From Alphaproteobacteria bacterium (GTDB lineage Bacteria; Pseudomonadota; Alphaproteobacteria; Caulobacterales; Aquidulcibacteraceae), in contig JAIYAO010000121.1 in the NCBI GenBank assembly GCA_027488965.1, forward strand, positions 1 through 54,390: a DNA stretch of 54,390 nt. The letters run 5' to 3'. The notes beneath the pieces are model-generated. The model made no database searches, was not told the origin of the DNA, and worked only from the letters and a program-made list of their open reading frames with translations. The stretch's first letter is position 1; each line of letters opens with the position of its first letter. The position numbers were made by a program, and so were the translations under genes. Positions 25,923-33,963 of this stretch are shown in pieces.

Positions 25923-27341
25923 TTACGCCGCGCCCATCACGGCCTTCACTTCGAGGAATTCCTCGAAGCCGAATTCGCCCCACTCGCGGCCGTTGCCGGA
26001 CTGCTTGTAGCCGCCGAAGGGGGCGTTGAAATCGGCGCCCGCGCCGTTGAGGTGGACGTTGCCCGTGCGCAGTTTCGCGGCGACCTTCTTGGCATGTTCC
26101 GGTTCGCCGGAGACGTAGCCGGAGAGGCCGTACACAGTGTCGTTGGCCATGCGCACGGCCTCTTCCTCGGTATCGTACGGCAGGATCGCCAGCACGGGGC
26201 CGAAAATCTCTTCGCGCGCGATGGTCATGTCGTTGGTGACGTTGGCGAACACCGTGGGCCGCACATAGTAGCCGCGGTTGACGCCGGGCGGGCGGCCGAC
26301 GCCGCCGGTGACCAGCGTGGCGCCTTCGTCGATACCCTTCTGGATCAGCGCCTGCACCTTCTGGAACTGCGTGGCGTTGGCAAGCGGCCCCATGGGACGG
26401 CCTTCGGTGAGCGGGCCGACCGTGACGGACTCGGCGGCGGCCTTGGCGATGGCGGCGGCCTGGTCATGCAGCTTGCGCGGCACGAACATGCGCGAGGGCG
26501 CGTTGCAGCTCTGCCCGCTGTTGACCGTCATGTGGATCATGCCGCCGGCGACAGCGGTGTTGAGGTCGGCATCTTCCAGGATGATGTTGGCGCTCTTGCC
26601 GCCGAGTTCCTGGGCCACGCGCTTGACGGTGTCGGCGGCGGCCTTGGCCACCAGCACGCCGGCGCGGGTGGAGCCGGTGAAGCTCATCATGTCCACGCCG
26701 GGGTGGCGGCTCATGGCTTCGCCCACGCCCGGGCCGTCGCCGTTGACGAGGTTGAACACGCCCTTGGGCAGGCCCGCCTCGTGGACGATCTCGGCCATCA
26801 GGATGGCGTTCAGCGGCGCGAGCTCGGACGGTTTGAGGATCATCGTGCAGCCGGCGGCGATGGCGGGCGCGACCTTGCAGGCGATCTGGTTGATCGGCCA
26901 GTTCCACGGCGTGATGAAGCCGCACACGCCCACGGGCTCGTAGCGGATGAGGGTGGAGCCGCGGACGTCCTCGAACTTGTAGTTCTTCAGCACCTCGAGG
27001 GTGTTGGCGAAGTGGCCGAGCCCGGACGGCGCCTGCGCCCCCTTCGCCAGCCACAGCGGGGCGCCCATTTCGGAGCTGATGGCCTCGGCCACCTCGCCCA
27101 TGCGGCGCTGGTAGATGCCGATGATCTTGCCGAGGATGTCCATCCGCTCCTCGCGGCTGGAGAACTGCCATGTCTCGAAGGCGGCCTGGGCGGCGGCCAC
27201 CGCCTTGTCCACGTCGGCTGCGCCGCCCAGCGAGATGCGGGCGACCGGCTCTTCCGTGGCGGGGTTGATCACCTCATGCGTCCGCGGCGCCACGGGATCG
27301 ACCCACTCGCCATTGATGTAGAACTTCAGGTGCTCGCGCAT
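25923..27341 (-). CDS. aldehyde dehydrogenase (NAD(P)+)
   Basis: 472 residues of the ALDH superfamily, oxidising an aldehyde to its acid in the cytoplasm. Seen: PWNWP (oxyanion Asn147) at 145-149, KPSELAP near 170-176, FTGSTRAG near 221-228, catalytic Glu245 in QELGGKSAN, catalytic Cys279 in NSGQSCNAPSR, then EEIFGPVLAI and PFGGYKQSGNGRE. The ATG at 27341 has a strong GGAGGA six bases upstream; the long upstream extension of the frame is not ALDH-like. Substrate is not known; the family resembles broad-range ALDHs. Confidence 0.93.
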   Translation of the reverse strand: MREHLKFYINGEWVDPVAPRTHEVINPATEEPVARISLGGAADVDKAVAAAQAAFETWQFSSREERMDILGKIIGIYQRRMGEVAEAISSEMGAPLWLAKGAQAPSGLGHFANTLEVLKNYKFEDVRGSTLIRYEPVGVCGFITPWNWPINQIACKVAPAIAAGCTMILKPSELAPLNAILMAEIVHEAGLPKGVFNLVNGDGPGVGEAMSRHPGVDMMSFTGSTRAGVLVAKAAADTVKRVAQELGGKSANIILEDADLNTAVAGGMIHMTVNSGQSCNAPSRMFVPRKLHDQAAAIAKAAAESVTVGPLTEGRPMGPLANATQFQKVQALIQKGIDEGATLVTGGVGRPPGVNRGYYVRPTVFANVTNDMTIAREEIFGPVLAILPYDTEEEAVRMANDTVYGLSGYVSGEPEHAKKVAAKLRTGNVHLNGAGADFNAPFGGYKQSGNGREWGEFGFEEFLEVKAVMGAA

Positions 27342-27417
27342 GGTCTTCCTCCGGTTGTTGCGCCAGACATAGCGTCTGGGCGGCCCAGCGTGAAGCGTCG
27401 ACCGGCGCAATCCTCCT

Positions 27418-27918
27418 TCACCCAGCGGCAGCAGCAGTCGGGCGCAGGGCGGCGCCGGCAAGCAGGAACCCCGCGCCGAGGGCCACGCCGGCGATGGTGA
27501 AGGCGGTCGTCGACCCGGTCGCCGAAAGCGCGCCCGCCGCCGCGCTCGCCAGCCACAACATTGCGGGCAGCATGAGGGTTCTGGCCAGAAGCAGCGCGCT
27601 GGCGAGACCCGCGAGCGCAAGGACGAAGACGCCCGCGCCCGCCCAGTAGAAGTCCACCCCGAAGACGGTCGCGTCCGGCCCGACGATGCTCGCAAGCGCG
27701 ACCAGGGCGACCACAAGGCACGCAAACCCCACACGTCCGATCCGGTCGACGGCGGAGAGACCGATTCCGAACAGGCCCAGCAGCAGCGCGCCGTCGATCA
27801 CGCCGTAGAGCGCCTCCAGCCATGCCGCATCCGCCGCGTAGGGGACAAACGCAGACACGATCCGCAACGCACCGCCCACCATGGCGGCGACGGCGCCCAG
27901 TGCGACGAACCTCCTCAT
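27418..27918 (-). CDS. integral membrane protein
   Basis: 166 residues with about five hydrophobic segments spread along the whole length (for example VALGAVAAMVGGALRIVSA, GALLLGLFGIGLSA, FACLVVALVALASIV, GAGVFVLALAGLASALLLA and TAFTIAGVALGAGFLLAGA). Function not recognised. Its ATG overlaps the stop of the upstream VOC gene (27915-27918), so it is the second gene of the operon read from the SoxR-type promoter at 28343-28373. A redox-stress link is inferred from that promoter. Confidence 0.75.
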   Translation of the reverse strand: MRRFVALGAVAAMVGGALRIVSAFVPYAADAAWLEALYGVIDGALLLGLFGIGLSAVDRIGRVGFACLVVALVALASIVGPDATVFGVDFYWAGAGVFVLALAGLASALLLARTLMLPAMLWLASAAAGALSATGSTTAFTIAGVALGAGFLLAGAALRPTAAAAG

Positions 27919-28304
27919 CGTGCGTCGCCGTAGCTGACTACCTCGAATTCGATACCGTCGGCGTCGAGAAAGTAGAAGCGCCGGCCAGGCTCGTAGTCGC
28001 CGTGATTGAAGGGGCGCAGGCCCGCGTCGCGCACGCGCTGTTCGGCAGCCTCCAGATCGGCGACGACGATGCCGATGTGGTTCAGTCCGCCGCGGACCGC
28101 ACCAGTGGGCGCGCCCTCGGCAACGGGGCGTTCGGGCGAATAGATGGCGAGATAGTCGTCATCGTCGCCCACGTGAATGGTGTCGCCGCCACGCGCGGAT
28201 TTTCCTTGCCAGCGCACGCGCCAGCCGAACACCGCGCAGATCATCGCCGCGGTGCGGGCCGGATCGCTCACGGTGACATTCAAGTGTTCCAGTTTTGCGG
28301 TCAT
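27915..28304 (-). CDS. VOC-family (glyoxalase/bleomycin-resistance fold) protein
   Basis: 129 residues forming one vicinal-oxygen-chelate domain: LEHLNVTVSDPARTAAMICA at the start, GGLNHIGIVVADLEAAEQR in the middle, and FYFLDADGIEFEVVSY at the end. The His residues in LEHLNV and LNHIGIV and the Glu in IEFEVV are likely metal ligands. It may act on a toxic small molecule or methylglyoxal adduct; the substrate is unknown. It is divergent from soxR and the first gene behind a SoxR-type promoter, which suggests induction by redox-active compounds. Confidence 0.88.
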   Translation of the reverse strand: MTAKLEHLNVTVSDPARTAAMICAVFGWRVRWQGKSARGGDTIHVGDDDDYLAIYSPERPVAEGAPTGAVRGGLNHIGIVVADLEAAEQRVRDAGLRPFNHGDYEPGRRFYFLDADGIEFEVVSYGDAR

Positions 28305-28342
28305 GGGGCGTGTCGCCTCGTCTTGCTTCGGGCAGGAAGGTC

Positions 28343-28373
28343 AGGCTAATTGCTCAAGCTAACTTGAGGTCAA
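28343..28373 (-). promoter_or_regulatory. SoxR-dependent promoter with SoxR box
   Basis: On the reverse strand TTGACC (28373-28368) and TAGCCT (28348-28343) are separated by a 19-base spacer, the long spacing used by MerR-family activators. The spacer holds the SoxR box: on the plus strand GCTCAAGCTAACTTGAGG (28352-28369) matches the enterobacterial box CCTCAAGTTAACTTGAGG at 16 of 18 positions. The layout copies the E. coli soxS promoter. It reads toward the VOC-membrane-protein operon; soxR lies on the other side, 12 bases from the box, so it may also be autoregulated. Confidence 0.85.
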
Positions 28374-28381
28374 GCATTTTC

Positions 28382-28852
28382 ATGAAGCCTCGTCCGGCAT
28401 TGCGGCCCACGGATCTTCTCGCCATCGGCGATCTCGCCGCCCGCACCGGCTTGAGCGTGTCGGCGATCCGGTTCTACGAGGCGCGGGGCCTGGTGGCGCC
28501 GATCCGCAATCGCAGCGGTCAGCGGCGTTTCCTGCGGTCCGACATCCGCCGGCTCTCGTTCGTGGTGATCGCCCAGCAGCTTGGCCTGTCGATCGAGGAG
28601 ATCGCGAAGCTGCTGGCCGGCCTGCCGCAGGGGCGGACGCCGACGCTTAAGGACTGGACCGCACTCAGTCGGGGATTCCGGGCAACGCTCGATGCGCGCA
28701 TCGCGTCGCTGCAGCGTCTCAGGGACAACCTCGACGGCTGCATCGGTTGCGGCTGCCTCTCGCTGAAGAAGTGCCAGCTCTACAACCCTGACGATCGCGC
28801 GCGGCGTCTCGGCGCCGGCCCGCGCTACCTTCTCGGGGACCGGCCGGGCTGA
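28382..28852 (+). CDS. soxR: redox-sensing transcriptional activator SoxR (MerR family)
   Basis: 156 residues. MerR-type winged HTH at about 12-80 (IGDLAARTGLSVSAIRFYEARGL), dimerisation helix, and the SoxR [2Fe-2S] motif with Cys120, 123, 125 and 131 (C-x2-C-x-C-x5-C: CIGCGCLSLKKC). Oxidation of the cluster by superoxide or redox-cycling drugs switches on promoters with a 19-20 base spacer. The frame is open upstream, but the ATG at 28382 gives the right N terminus and leaves the SoxR box in the promoter. No soxS (AraC-type) gene is near; as in most non-enteric bacteria SoxR probably acts directly on its targets. Confidence 0.96.
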   Translation: MKPRPALRPTDLLAIGDLAARTGLSVSAIRFYEARGLVAPIRNRSGQRRFLRSDIRRLSFVVIAQQLGLSIEEIAKLLAGLPQGRTPTLKDWTALSRGFRATLDARIASLQRLRDNLDGCIGCGCLSLKKCQLYNPDDRARRLGAGPRYLLGDRPG

Positions 28853-28909
28853 CCGGCCCTTCCGCATGGCGGCCGCGATATGCTAGGTCGCACACCTTCG
28901 GAGTCCCCC

Positions 28910-29983
28910 ATGCAATACCGCCAACTCGGGCGCACGGATGTGCGCGTGTCTTCCGTCTGCCTCGGCACCATGACGTGGGGGGAGCAGAACACCGAGGCCG
29001 AGGGCCACGCACAGATGGATCTGGCGCGGGACCGCGGCATCAATTTCCTCGACACCGCCGAGATGTACGCCGTGCCGCCCCGGCCGGAGACGCAAGGCAA
29101 CACCGAGCGCATCATCGGCACGTGGCTGAAGGCGCGCGGCGGGCGCGACAAGGTGGTGATCGCCACCAAGATCTCCGGCCGCAGCCCCATGACATGGACG
29201 CGGCAGGGCGGGGTCTCGGCCAACGACGGCCCGGTGGACGGCGGCCTCACCCGCCAAACGCGCCAGCAGGTCGACTATGCCGTCGCCGCCAGCCTCAAGC
29301 GGCTGCAGACCGACTACATCGATCTCTACCAACTGCACTGGCCGGATCGGCCCTATGCCGGCTTCGGGTTCCAGACCTACCGCGACTACGAGGGCGAATG
29401 GCTGGCGTTCGAGGACATCCTGGACTCGCTCGATGCGCACGTGAAGGCGGGCCGCATTCGTCATGTCGGCGTCTCGAACGAAAGCCCCTGGGGCGTCATG
29501 CGCTTCATCGCCGAGAGCAACGCCCGCGGCCTGCCGCGGATGGTCTCGATCCAGAACGCCTACAATCTTGTGAACCGCGTGTTCGAGACGGGCGGTCTCG
29601 CCGAGATCGCCATGCGCGAGCAGGTGGGCCTGCTGGCGTACTCGCCGCTGGCGCAGGGCTACCTCACGGGCAAGTACCGCGACGGCGCGATGCCGGAGGG
29701 CTCCCGCAAGCGCCTCTTCCAGCGCCTGCAGCGCTACGAGGGGCCGGGCGCGCAGGAGACAATCGCCGCCTACCTGGATCTCGCCGCGGAGCTTGGCATG
29801 GAGCCCGCACACCTCGCGCTCAAGTTCGTCGACGCCCAGCCGTGGGTCACTTCCACCATCATCGGCGCCACCTCGATGGCGCAACTGGAGACTGACCTCG
29901 CCGCCTTCGAGCTGACCTGGACCGACGAGCTGCAGAAGCGCGTGGATGACCTGCACAAGGCGCACCCGAATCCGTGCCCGTAA
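28910..29983 (+). CDS. tas: aldo/keto reductase, Tas-like
   Basis: 357 residues, NADPH-dependent reductase with an (alpha/beta)8 barrel. The catalytic tetrad is visible as Asp48, Tyr53, Lys87 and His143 (LDTAEMY, IATK, QLHWPDRPY). It aligns along its length with E. coli Tas: PPRPETQGNTE at 56-66, ASLKRLQTDYIDLYQLHWP, GVSNESPWGVMR, and an IGATSMAQLETD end. GGAG precedes the ATG at 28910; 10 upstream codons are not conserved. A GATATGCTAGGTC sequence just upstream may be the -10. It follows soxR in the same direction, 57 bases later. The physiological substrate is unknown. Confidence 0.88.
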   Translation: MQYRQLGRTDVRVSSVCLGTMTWGEQNTEAEGHAQMDLARDRGINFLDTAEMYAVPPRPETQGNTERIIGTWLKARGGRDKVVIATKISGRSPMTWTRQGGVSANDGPVDGGLTRQTRQQVDYAVAASLKRLQTDYIDLYQLHWPDRPYAGFGFQTYRDYEGEWLAFEDILDSLDAHVKAGRIRHVGVSNESPWGVMRFIAESNARGLPRMVSIQNAYNLVNRVFETGGLAEIAMREQVGLLAYSPLAQGYLTGKYRDGAMPEGSRKRLFQRLQRYEGPGAQETIAAYLDLAAELGMEPAHLALKFVDAQPWVTSTIIGATSMAQLETDLAAFELTWTDELQKRVDDLHKAHPNPCP

Positions 29984-30002
29984 CCCACTGCGCCAGGCTC
30001 AT

Positions 30003-30078
30003 CCTTCGACAAGCTCAGGGTGAGATGAGACAGTGTCCCCGGTATTGGCTGAACCCCTCACCCTGAGCTTGTCGAAGG
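30003..30078. repeat. 22-bp perfect inverted repeat (dispersed-repeat type)
   Basis: CCTTCGACAAGCTCAGGGTG plus AG (30003-30024) is repeated in perfect inverse order at 30057-30078, with 32 bases between. The TTCGACAAGCTCAGG core is a widely dispersed repeat in alphaproteobacterial genomes. It fills the space between the tas-like gene and thpR and may form a terminator-like hairpin in RNA. Confidence 0.8.
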
Positions 30079-30104
30079 GCGAGGGGTGGTATCGATGGCA
30101 AGTC

Positions 30105-30653
30105 ATGTCCCTCCGCCTCTTCGCCGCGCTAGACATCCCCGATCTCGTGGCCGAGCGCCTGATCGCGCAGATGCGCGGCGTGCCGGGCGCCAGGTGGCGC
30201 CCGCGCGACAACCTGCACCTCACGCTGCGCTTCTTCGATGAGGTGGCCGAACCCGTGGCGGAGGATCTCGATGCCGCGCTGGAGGAGGTGGCGGTGGCGA
30301 CGGCGCCCTTCACGGTCATGCTGCGCGGGGCCAGTCATTTCGGCAGCGAGGAGCCGCACGCGCTGTGGGCGGGCGTGGCGCCCAGCGAGCCCCTGCGCGC
30401 GCTGGCGGCGGACTGCGAACGCGCGGCGCGCCGCTGCGGGCTGAAGCACGAAGCGCGCAAGTTCGTGCCGCACGTGACGCTGGCGTACCTGCACGCCACG
30501 ATGCTGGAACGGGTGATCGCGTTCGAGAAGCGGCTCGCGCTCTACGAGAGCGAGCCGTGGCTCGTCGGCGGCTTCTTCATGTACTCAAGCCATGTGCGCC
30601 GGAACGCGCCGAGCCTTTACCGTGAAGAGGCGAGCTACCAGTTCCTGGCATGA
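30105..30653 (+). CDS. thpR: RNA 2',3'-cyclic phosphodiesterase
   Basis: 182 residues of the 2H phosphoesterase family. The two catalytic HxTx motifs are HLTL near residue 42 (RDNLHLTLRFFDEV) and HVTL near residue 125 (KFVPHVTLAYLH). Opens 2',3'-cyclic phosphate ends of RNA to 2'-phosphates, known from in vitro work on the family (old name 2'-5' RNA ligase). The ATG at 30105 is used because the 24 upstream codons of the open frame come from the dispersed inverted repeat. The gene ends just before a strong terminator hairpin. Confidence 0.93.
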   Translation: MSLRLFAALDIPDLVAERLIAQMRGVPGARWRPRDNLHLTLRFFDEVAEPVAEDLDAALEEVAVATAPFTVMLRGASHFGSEEPHALWAGVAPSEPLRALAADCERAARRCGLKHEARKFVPHVTLAYLHATMLERVIAFEKRLALYESEPWLVGGFFMYSSHVRRNAPSLYREEASYQFLA

Positions 30654-30660
30654 TGGACGG

Positions 30661-30694
30661 ACAAACAAAAAGCCCCGGCGTCGCCGCCGGGGCT
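30661..30694 (-). terminator. intrinsic terminator, shared between convergent genes
   Basis: AGCCCCGGCG (30671-30680) and CGCCGGGGCT (30685-30694) form a perfect 10-bp stem with a 4-base loop. On the reverse strand it is followed by TTTTTGTTTGT, a good U-tract for the lipoprotein gene at 30720-31238. On the forward strand only TT follows, so it serves thpR less well. Confidence 0.85.
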
Positions 30695-30719
30695 TTCCGA
30701 GTTCAGCGGTGGCTGAGGC

Positions 30720-31238
30720 TTACGACGTGCGTTCCGGCGCGGACGTCGCGGGCTTCGTGGCCGAGACCGGCTCGCTCGGCGCGCGGGCGGCGCCCACCAT
30801 GCAGCAGCGGGCCTTGATCTCGAGCACGCGCGTGGCGAAGCGGCACGACGTGTCGTCGAGGTCGCGCATCACGGTCGGGCCGCCGGCGCGGTAGGTGTAG
30901 CGCGACTGCGCGCAGCCCACGAGCGTGTAGCCCTGGCCGCAGGACGCGGTGTCGGTGCGGTTGAACGTGCGGGTTTCGCAGTACACGCCGTCCTGGCGGG
31001 CCAGCGCCGCTTCGGCGGTGGTCTGGGCGCGGCCGGCCGCGTCGACGCCCTGCTGGGCGATGGCGCGGGTGGCGTTGTCGCGGGTGATGCCGGCGGTGTT
31101 CACCTTGCAGATGTCGGTCTTCGCATTGTCGCCGATGGCGCAATACTGTTCGAGCGACTTGTTGCCGGTGCGGCCGGTGGCGCAGGCGGCCGCGATACAC
31201 GCGACGCCGACGACGACGAGGAGACGTACAAGTTTCAT
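30720..31238 (-). CDS. Cys-rich putative lipoprotein
   Basis: 172 residues. The signal peptide KLVRLLVVVGVACIAAAC has a lipobox-like AAAC with Cys at residue 19. The mature part holds about nine further Cys (YCAIG, DICK, YCET, SCGQ, GCAQ, SCRF, RCCM), so several disulfides are likely in the periplasm. The segment TAGITRDNATRAIAQQGVDAAGRA looks helical. Not recognised. AAAGGG lies seven bases before the ATG at 31238; the extra N-terminal codons of the open frame are not used. It ends with a clear terminator. Confidence 0.75.
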   Translation of the reverse strand: MKLVRLLVVVGVACIAAACATGRTGNKSLEQYCAIGDNAKTDICKVNTAGITRDNATRAIAQQGVDAAGRAQTTAEAALARQDGVYCETRTFNRTDTASCGQGYTLVGCAQSRYTYRAGGPTVMRDLDDTSCRFATRVLEIKARCCMVGAARAPSEPVSATKPATSAPERTS

Positions 31239-31434
31239 CAGTAACCCTTTCTGGATTTCGCGCCGGACGCTAGTTTCGCAGGCGCAACGAAACAAACGTC
31301 CTCGCGTGACAGGGGAATTCCTGCCGCAGGAGAAAAACGCAGCACAGCGCGCGGCCGAGGCGAGCAACGACGTGAAAAAAACACGCCGCGCCAAGCGTTT
31401 GTGGCAAAGTTAACCGCAGGTGGAAAGTCAAACG

Positions 31435-32157
31435 ATGCTTCCTGAACGAATATTCATTTTGACGGGTGCGGGAACATCTGCCGAATCAGGTTTGGGAACT
31501 TTCCGCGACGAGGGCGGACTCTGGACGCAGGCCAATCTCGAAGACGTCGCAAGCATAGACGGGTACCACCGCGATCCGGAACTTGTGCTCGACTTCTACA
31601 ACATGCGCCGGAAGAATCTCGCGGGCGCCGCCCCCAACGCTGCCCACTTCGCGCTGGCGGCGCTTCAGGACGCCTGGAAGGCGCAGGGTGGGGCGGTGTT
31701 TCTCTGCACGCAGAACGTCGACGATCTCCACGAGCGCGCGGGCGCCGCCGATGTGGTCCACATGCACGGGGAGCTGACGAAGGCCCGCTGCGAGTCCTGC
31801 GAGGCGGTGTTTGCGTGGGTGGAGGACCTCACCGTCTCCACCCGCTGCCCGGCCTGCGGCGTGTCCGGCTTCGTGCGCCCGCACATCGGGTGGTTCGGGG
31901 AGATGCCGTTCGAGATGGAGCGGATCTACGAGGAACTGGCGCTGGCGGACATGTTCGTGGCCATCGGCACGAGCGGGGCGGTGTACCCTGCGGCGGGCTT
32001 CGTCACCGCCGCCCGCCAGGCCGGGGCGCGCACGCTGGAGATCAACCTCGCGCCCTCCGACACTGCCGACGCCTTCGACGACGCCCGCTACGGCCCCGCC
32101 ACCCAGGCCGTCCCCGCCTGGGTGGAGGCCATGATCGCGGGGGAGGAGGAGGATTGA
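31435..32157 (+). CDS. cobB: NAD+-dependent protein deacylase (sirtuin, CobB type)
   Basis: 240 residues of the Sir2 family. NAD+-binding GAGTSAESG at residues 11-19, TQNVDDLH at 92-99, catalytic His111 in HMHGE, zinc ligands Cys119, 122, 138 and 141, then GTSGAVYPAAGF. It removes lysine acyl groups using NAD+. The ATG at 31435 is preferred (GGAAAG seven bases upstream) over a GTG at 31420. The first 60 bases of the gene and the 190 bases before it are AT-rich for this genome. That spacer holds no gene; a TTAACC at 31411 is only a half CtrA-like motif. Confidence 0.93.
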   Translation: MLPERIFILTGAGTSAESGLGTFRDEGGLWTQANLEDVASIDGYHRDPELVLDFYNMRRKNLAGAAPNAAHFALAALQDAWKAQGGAVFLCTQNVDDLHERAGAADVVHMHGELTKARCESCEAVFAWVEDLTVSTRCPACGVSGFVRPHIGWFGEMPFEMERIYEELALADMFVAIGTSGAVYPAAGFVTAARQAGARTLEINLAPSDTADAFDDARYGPATQAVPAWVEAMIAGEEED

Positions 32158-32215
32158 CCCGTCACATCTCCGCCCCAAGCCTGCGCCATTGTCCCCCAGA
32201 TCCCGGAGTCCGCCC

Positions 32216-32581
32216 ATGAACCGCCTCGCCGTCGCCGCTGTCGCCGCCACACTGGCGCTTGCCTTCGCCGGCACCGTCGCGTTCGCCCAGAGTTCCCCCG
32301 ATCCGCTCGTGCTGCCGCAGAAGGGCCAGCCCTCCGACGAGGTGGTGGTGCCCGGCACGGTGCAGCGGGAGGTGCAGCTGCCGCAGGGCGATGTCCGCTC
32401 CGCCCGCCAGCGGTCCCGCGACCGCGCGCGGTTCGACCGCTGCGTGATGAAGATCAACGACCGCGACTCCGACAGCCCGGGCGCCAATCCCGTCTCCGTC
32501 GCCCCCGAGGAATACTGCGCCCAGCGCCTCGGCATGCGCGACCGCAACAGCGCCCCCGACCGCAGCGCCCGCCGCCAGTAG
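32216..32581 (+). CDS. small exported protein of unknown function
   Basis: 121 residues. Signal peptide of about 25 residues (VAAVAATLALAFAGTVAFAQ, cleavage after AFA). The mature part is basic and polar: PLVLPQKGQPSDEVVVPGTV, then RQRSRDRARFDRCVMKINDRD with two Cys overall (FDRC, EYC). Not recognised; the Arg/Asp-rich composition suggests a short soluble periplasmic protein. The ATG at 32216 removes 9 poorly supported N-terminal codons. Strong inverted repeats follow the stop. Confidence 0.65.
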   Translation: MNRLAVAAVAATLALAFAGTVAFAQSSPDPLVLPQKGQPSDEVVVPGTVQREVQLPQGDVRSARQRSRDRARFDRCVMKINDRDSDSPGANPVSVAPEEYCAQRLGMRDRNSAPDRSARRQ

Positions 32582-33352
32582 CGGGCGCACCGGCCCATGC
32601 GAGCAGGACCGCCGGCGCCCCCGCCGGCAGCGGTGGTTCCGCTTGCGAGACCTGGCCGGCGAGGGCGCCGGCGGTCCTGCTCACGTTCGCGCAGCACCAA
32701 TAGCCGCCCGGGCCTTGCGCCTTGCGGTTTCGCGTTCGTGGCCCGTGGAGGGCCAGGGACGCGGGCGCCGCCCGCGAAAGGTGTTGGAGAAAAGAGCGAC
32801 CGTCGCCCGCGTCCCCGCGATCGTTCTGCGCCGGCGCGACACGGCGGGGCATTGTGCGCCCCGAGGTGGCGGGCCGACGGCGTGCGGGGCGATGGTGTTC
32901 ATGCACCGCTCCCCGGTCCCGCTGCGTTCGTCCCACCCTTGTGGGTCTGCACAGCGCTGTTCACGCTCAACCGCATCGCCCCCGCGCCGTTGAACAGCTG
33001 GATCCGGCTGCCCTCCTGCGGAAGCGATGCGCGCAATCTAACACAAGTTGGATGCTGTGGGATATGCACAGCCCCTTTTTCGGGGCGCGACGACGTCGCG
33101 AACCCGGAACCCCTACGCGCAGTGATGCGGGAAAGGCTGCAACGACGGCGCTTTTCGCAGGTGCTGTGGCGCGTATGGGCTCCGGGTTCATCGCGTGCCG
33201 CGATGCCCCGGAGCGAGGTGGAGAGGCGGGCGGGCCGGGGGCCCGCGCGCCTGCTCGCGTTCAAGCGGTGTTTGTGTGGACAGGCGCAACTTTGCGCGGG
33301 TTGGATCGCGCGCCTTCAGGCGCGCCAGGTGCTGCGGAAGAAAGGTCGCTTG
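32582..33352. other. 771-base gene-free stretch with many strong inverted repeats
   Basis: No credible gene on either strand. Inverted repeats: a 20-bp perfect pair at 32601-32620 and 32663-32682; GGGACGCGGGCG (32756-32767) with CGCCCGCGTCCC (32804-32815); GCTGTTCA/TGAACAGC around 32959-33002; GCTGTG/CACAGC near 33055-33073; a two-step stem at 33179-33214 (GCTCCGGG and CATCGCG with their complements); GCGCAA/TTGCGC near 33286-33299; and GCGCGCC-ttca-GGCGCGC at 33308-33325. No RNase P, tmRNA or SRP RNA signature was found. It could hold a structured RNA or repeat remnants. Confidence 0.6.
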
Positions 33353-33940
33353 CTACACCTTGATGTCCACCGCGCCGCCGTTCTCGGCGGGGGGCGGGCT
33401 TTCGTTGGCGGTGGCGCCGAGGCTCACGGCGACCATGGCGGCGCGGAGCGTGCGGTCGCCCAGCACGTAGCCGGGCTGGAAGACGTCGGCGATCGTGCCG
33501 GCGGGCGCGTCGGAGGGGATCTGCGCCACGGCCTGGTGGAGGTTGGGATCGAACTTGTCGCCACGGGCGCCGATGCGCTTGAGGCCGTGGCGGGCGAACA
33601 CCTCGCCCAGCGCGGTCTCCGTCATCTCCACGCCGTCCAGCAGCGTCTTCACGTGATCGCCCGCGGCGGCGCGATCCTCCGGCGTCACGGCGGACAGCGC
33701 GCGACCGAGATTGTCGGCCACGGCGAGCAAGTCGCGCGCGAAGCGGTCGATGGCGTACACGCGCCCGTCGGCGGCCTCGCGCTCGGCGCGGCGGCGCGCG
33801 TTCTCCGTCTCGGCCAGCGCGCGCATGAGCTGGTCCTTCATCTTCGCCATCTCGGCTTCGACGTCGGCCACCGTGCGGTCGATGGCGGGCAGGTCCTGCT
33901 CGGGCGCTTCGGGGGTTTCGTTCTGCTCGGTCTGTGACAT
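33353..33940 (-). CDS. grpE: nucleotide exchange factor GrpE
   Basis: 195 residues. Long N-terminal acidic and coiled-coil region (residues 5-60), then RFARDLLAVADNLGRAL near 68-84, VEMTETALGEVFARHGLKRI near 105-124, FDPNLHQAV near 131-139 and a C-terminal beta domain with VLGDRTLRAAMVAVS. It releases ADP from DnaK in the Hsp70 cycle; cytoplasmic. It lies 23 bases after hrcA on the reverse strand, the classical hrcA-grpE heat-shock operon. dnaK and dnaJ are not in the window. It is the last gene before the 771-base gap. Confidence 0.95.
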   Translation of the reverse strand: MSQTEQNETPEAPEQDLPAIDRTVADVEAEMAKMKDQLMRALAETENARRRAEREAADGRVYAIDRFARDLLAVADNLGRALSAVTPEDRAAAGDHVKTLLDGVEMTETALGEVFARHGLKRIGARGDKFDPNLHQAVAQIPSDAPAGTIADVFQPGYVLGDRTLRAAMVAVSLGATANESPPPAENGGAVDIKV

Positions 33941-33963
33941 GCCACGTGTCCCTGCGTTGTTTT

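Noticed and set aside
25786-25983. 65-codon reverse frame upstream of the aldehyde dehydrogenase end
   Set aside because: It overlaps the 3' end of the dehydrogenase and the terminator-like hairpin; no homology or binding site.
31405-31420. CtrA-binding site before cobB
   Set aside because: Only one TTAACC half is present; the second TTAA at 7 bases spacing is missing.
32582-33352. tmRNA, RNase P RNA or SRP RNA in the structured gap
   Set aside because: None of the core signatures (for example GAGGAAAGTCC, a TPsiC arm of tmRNA, or the GGAAGCAGCC SRP loop) was found on either strand.
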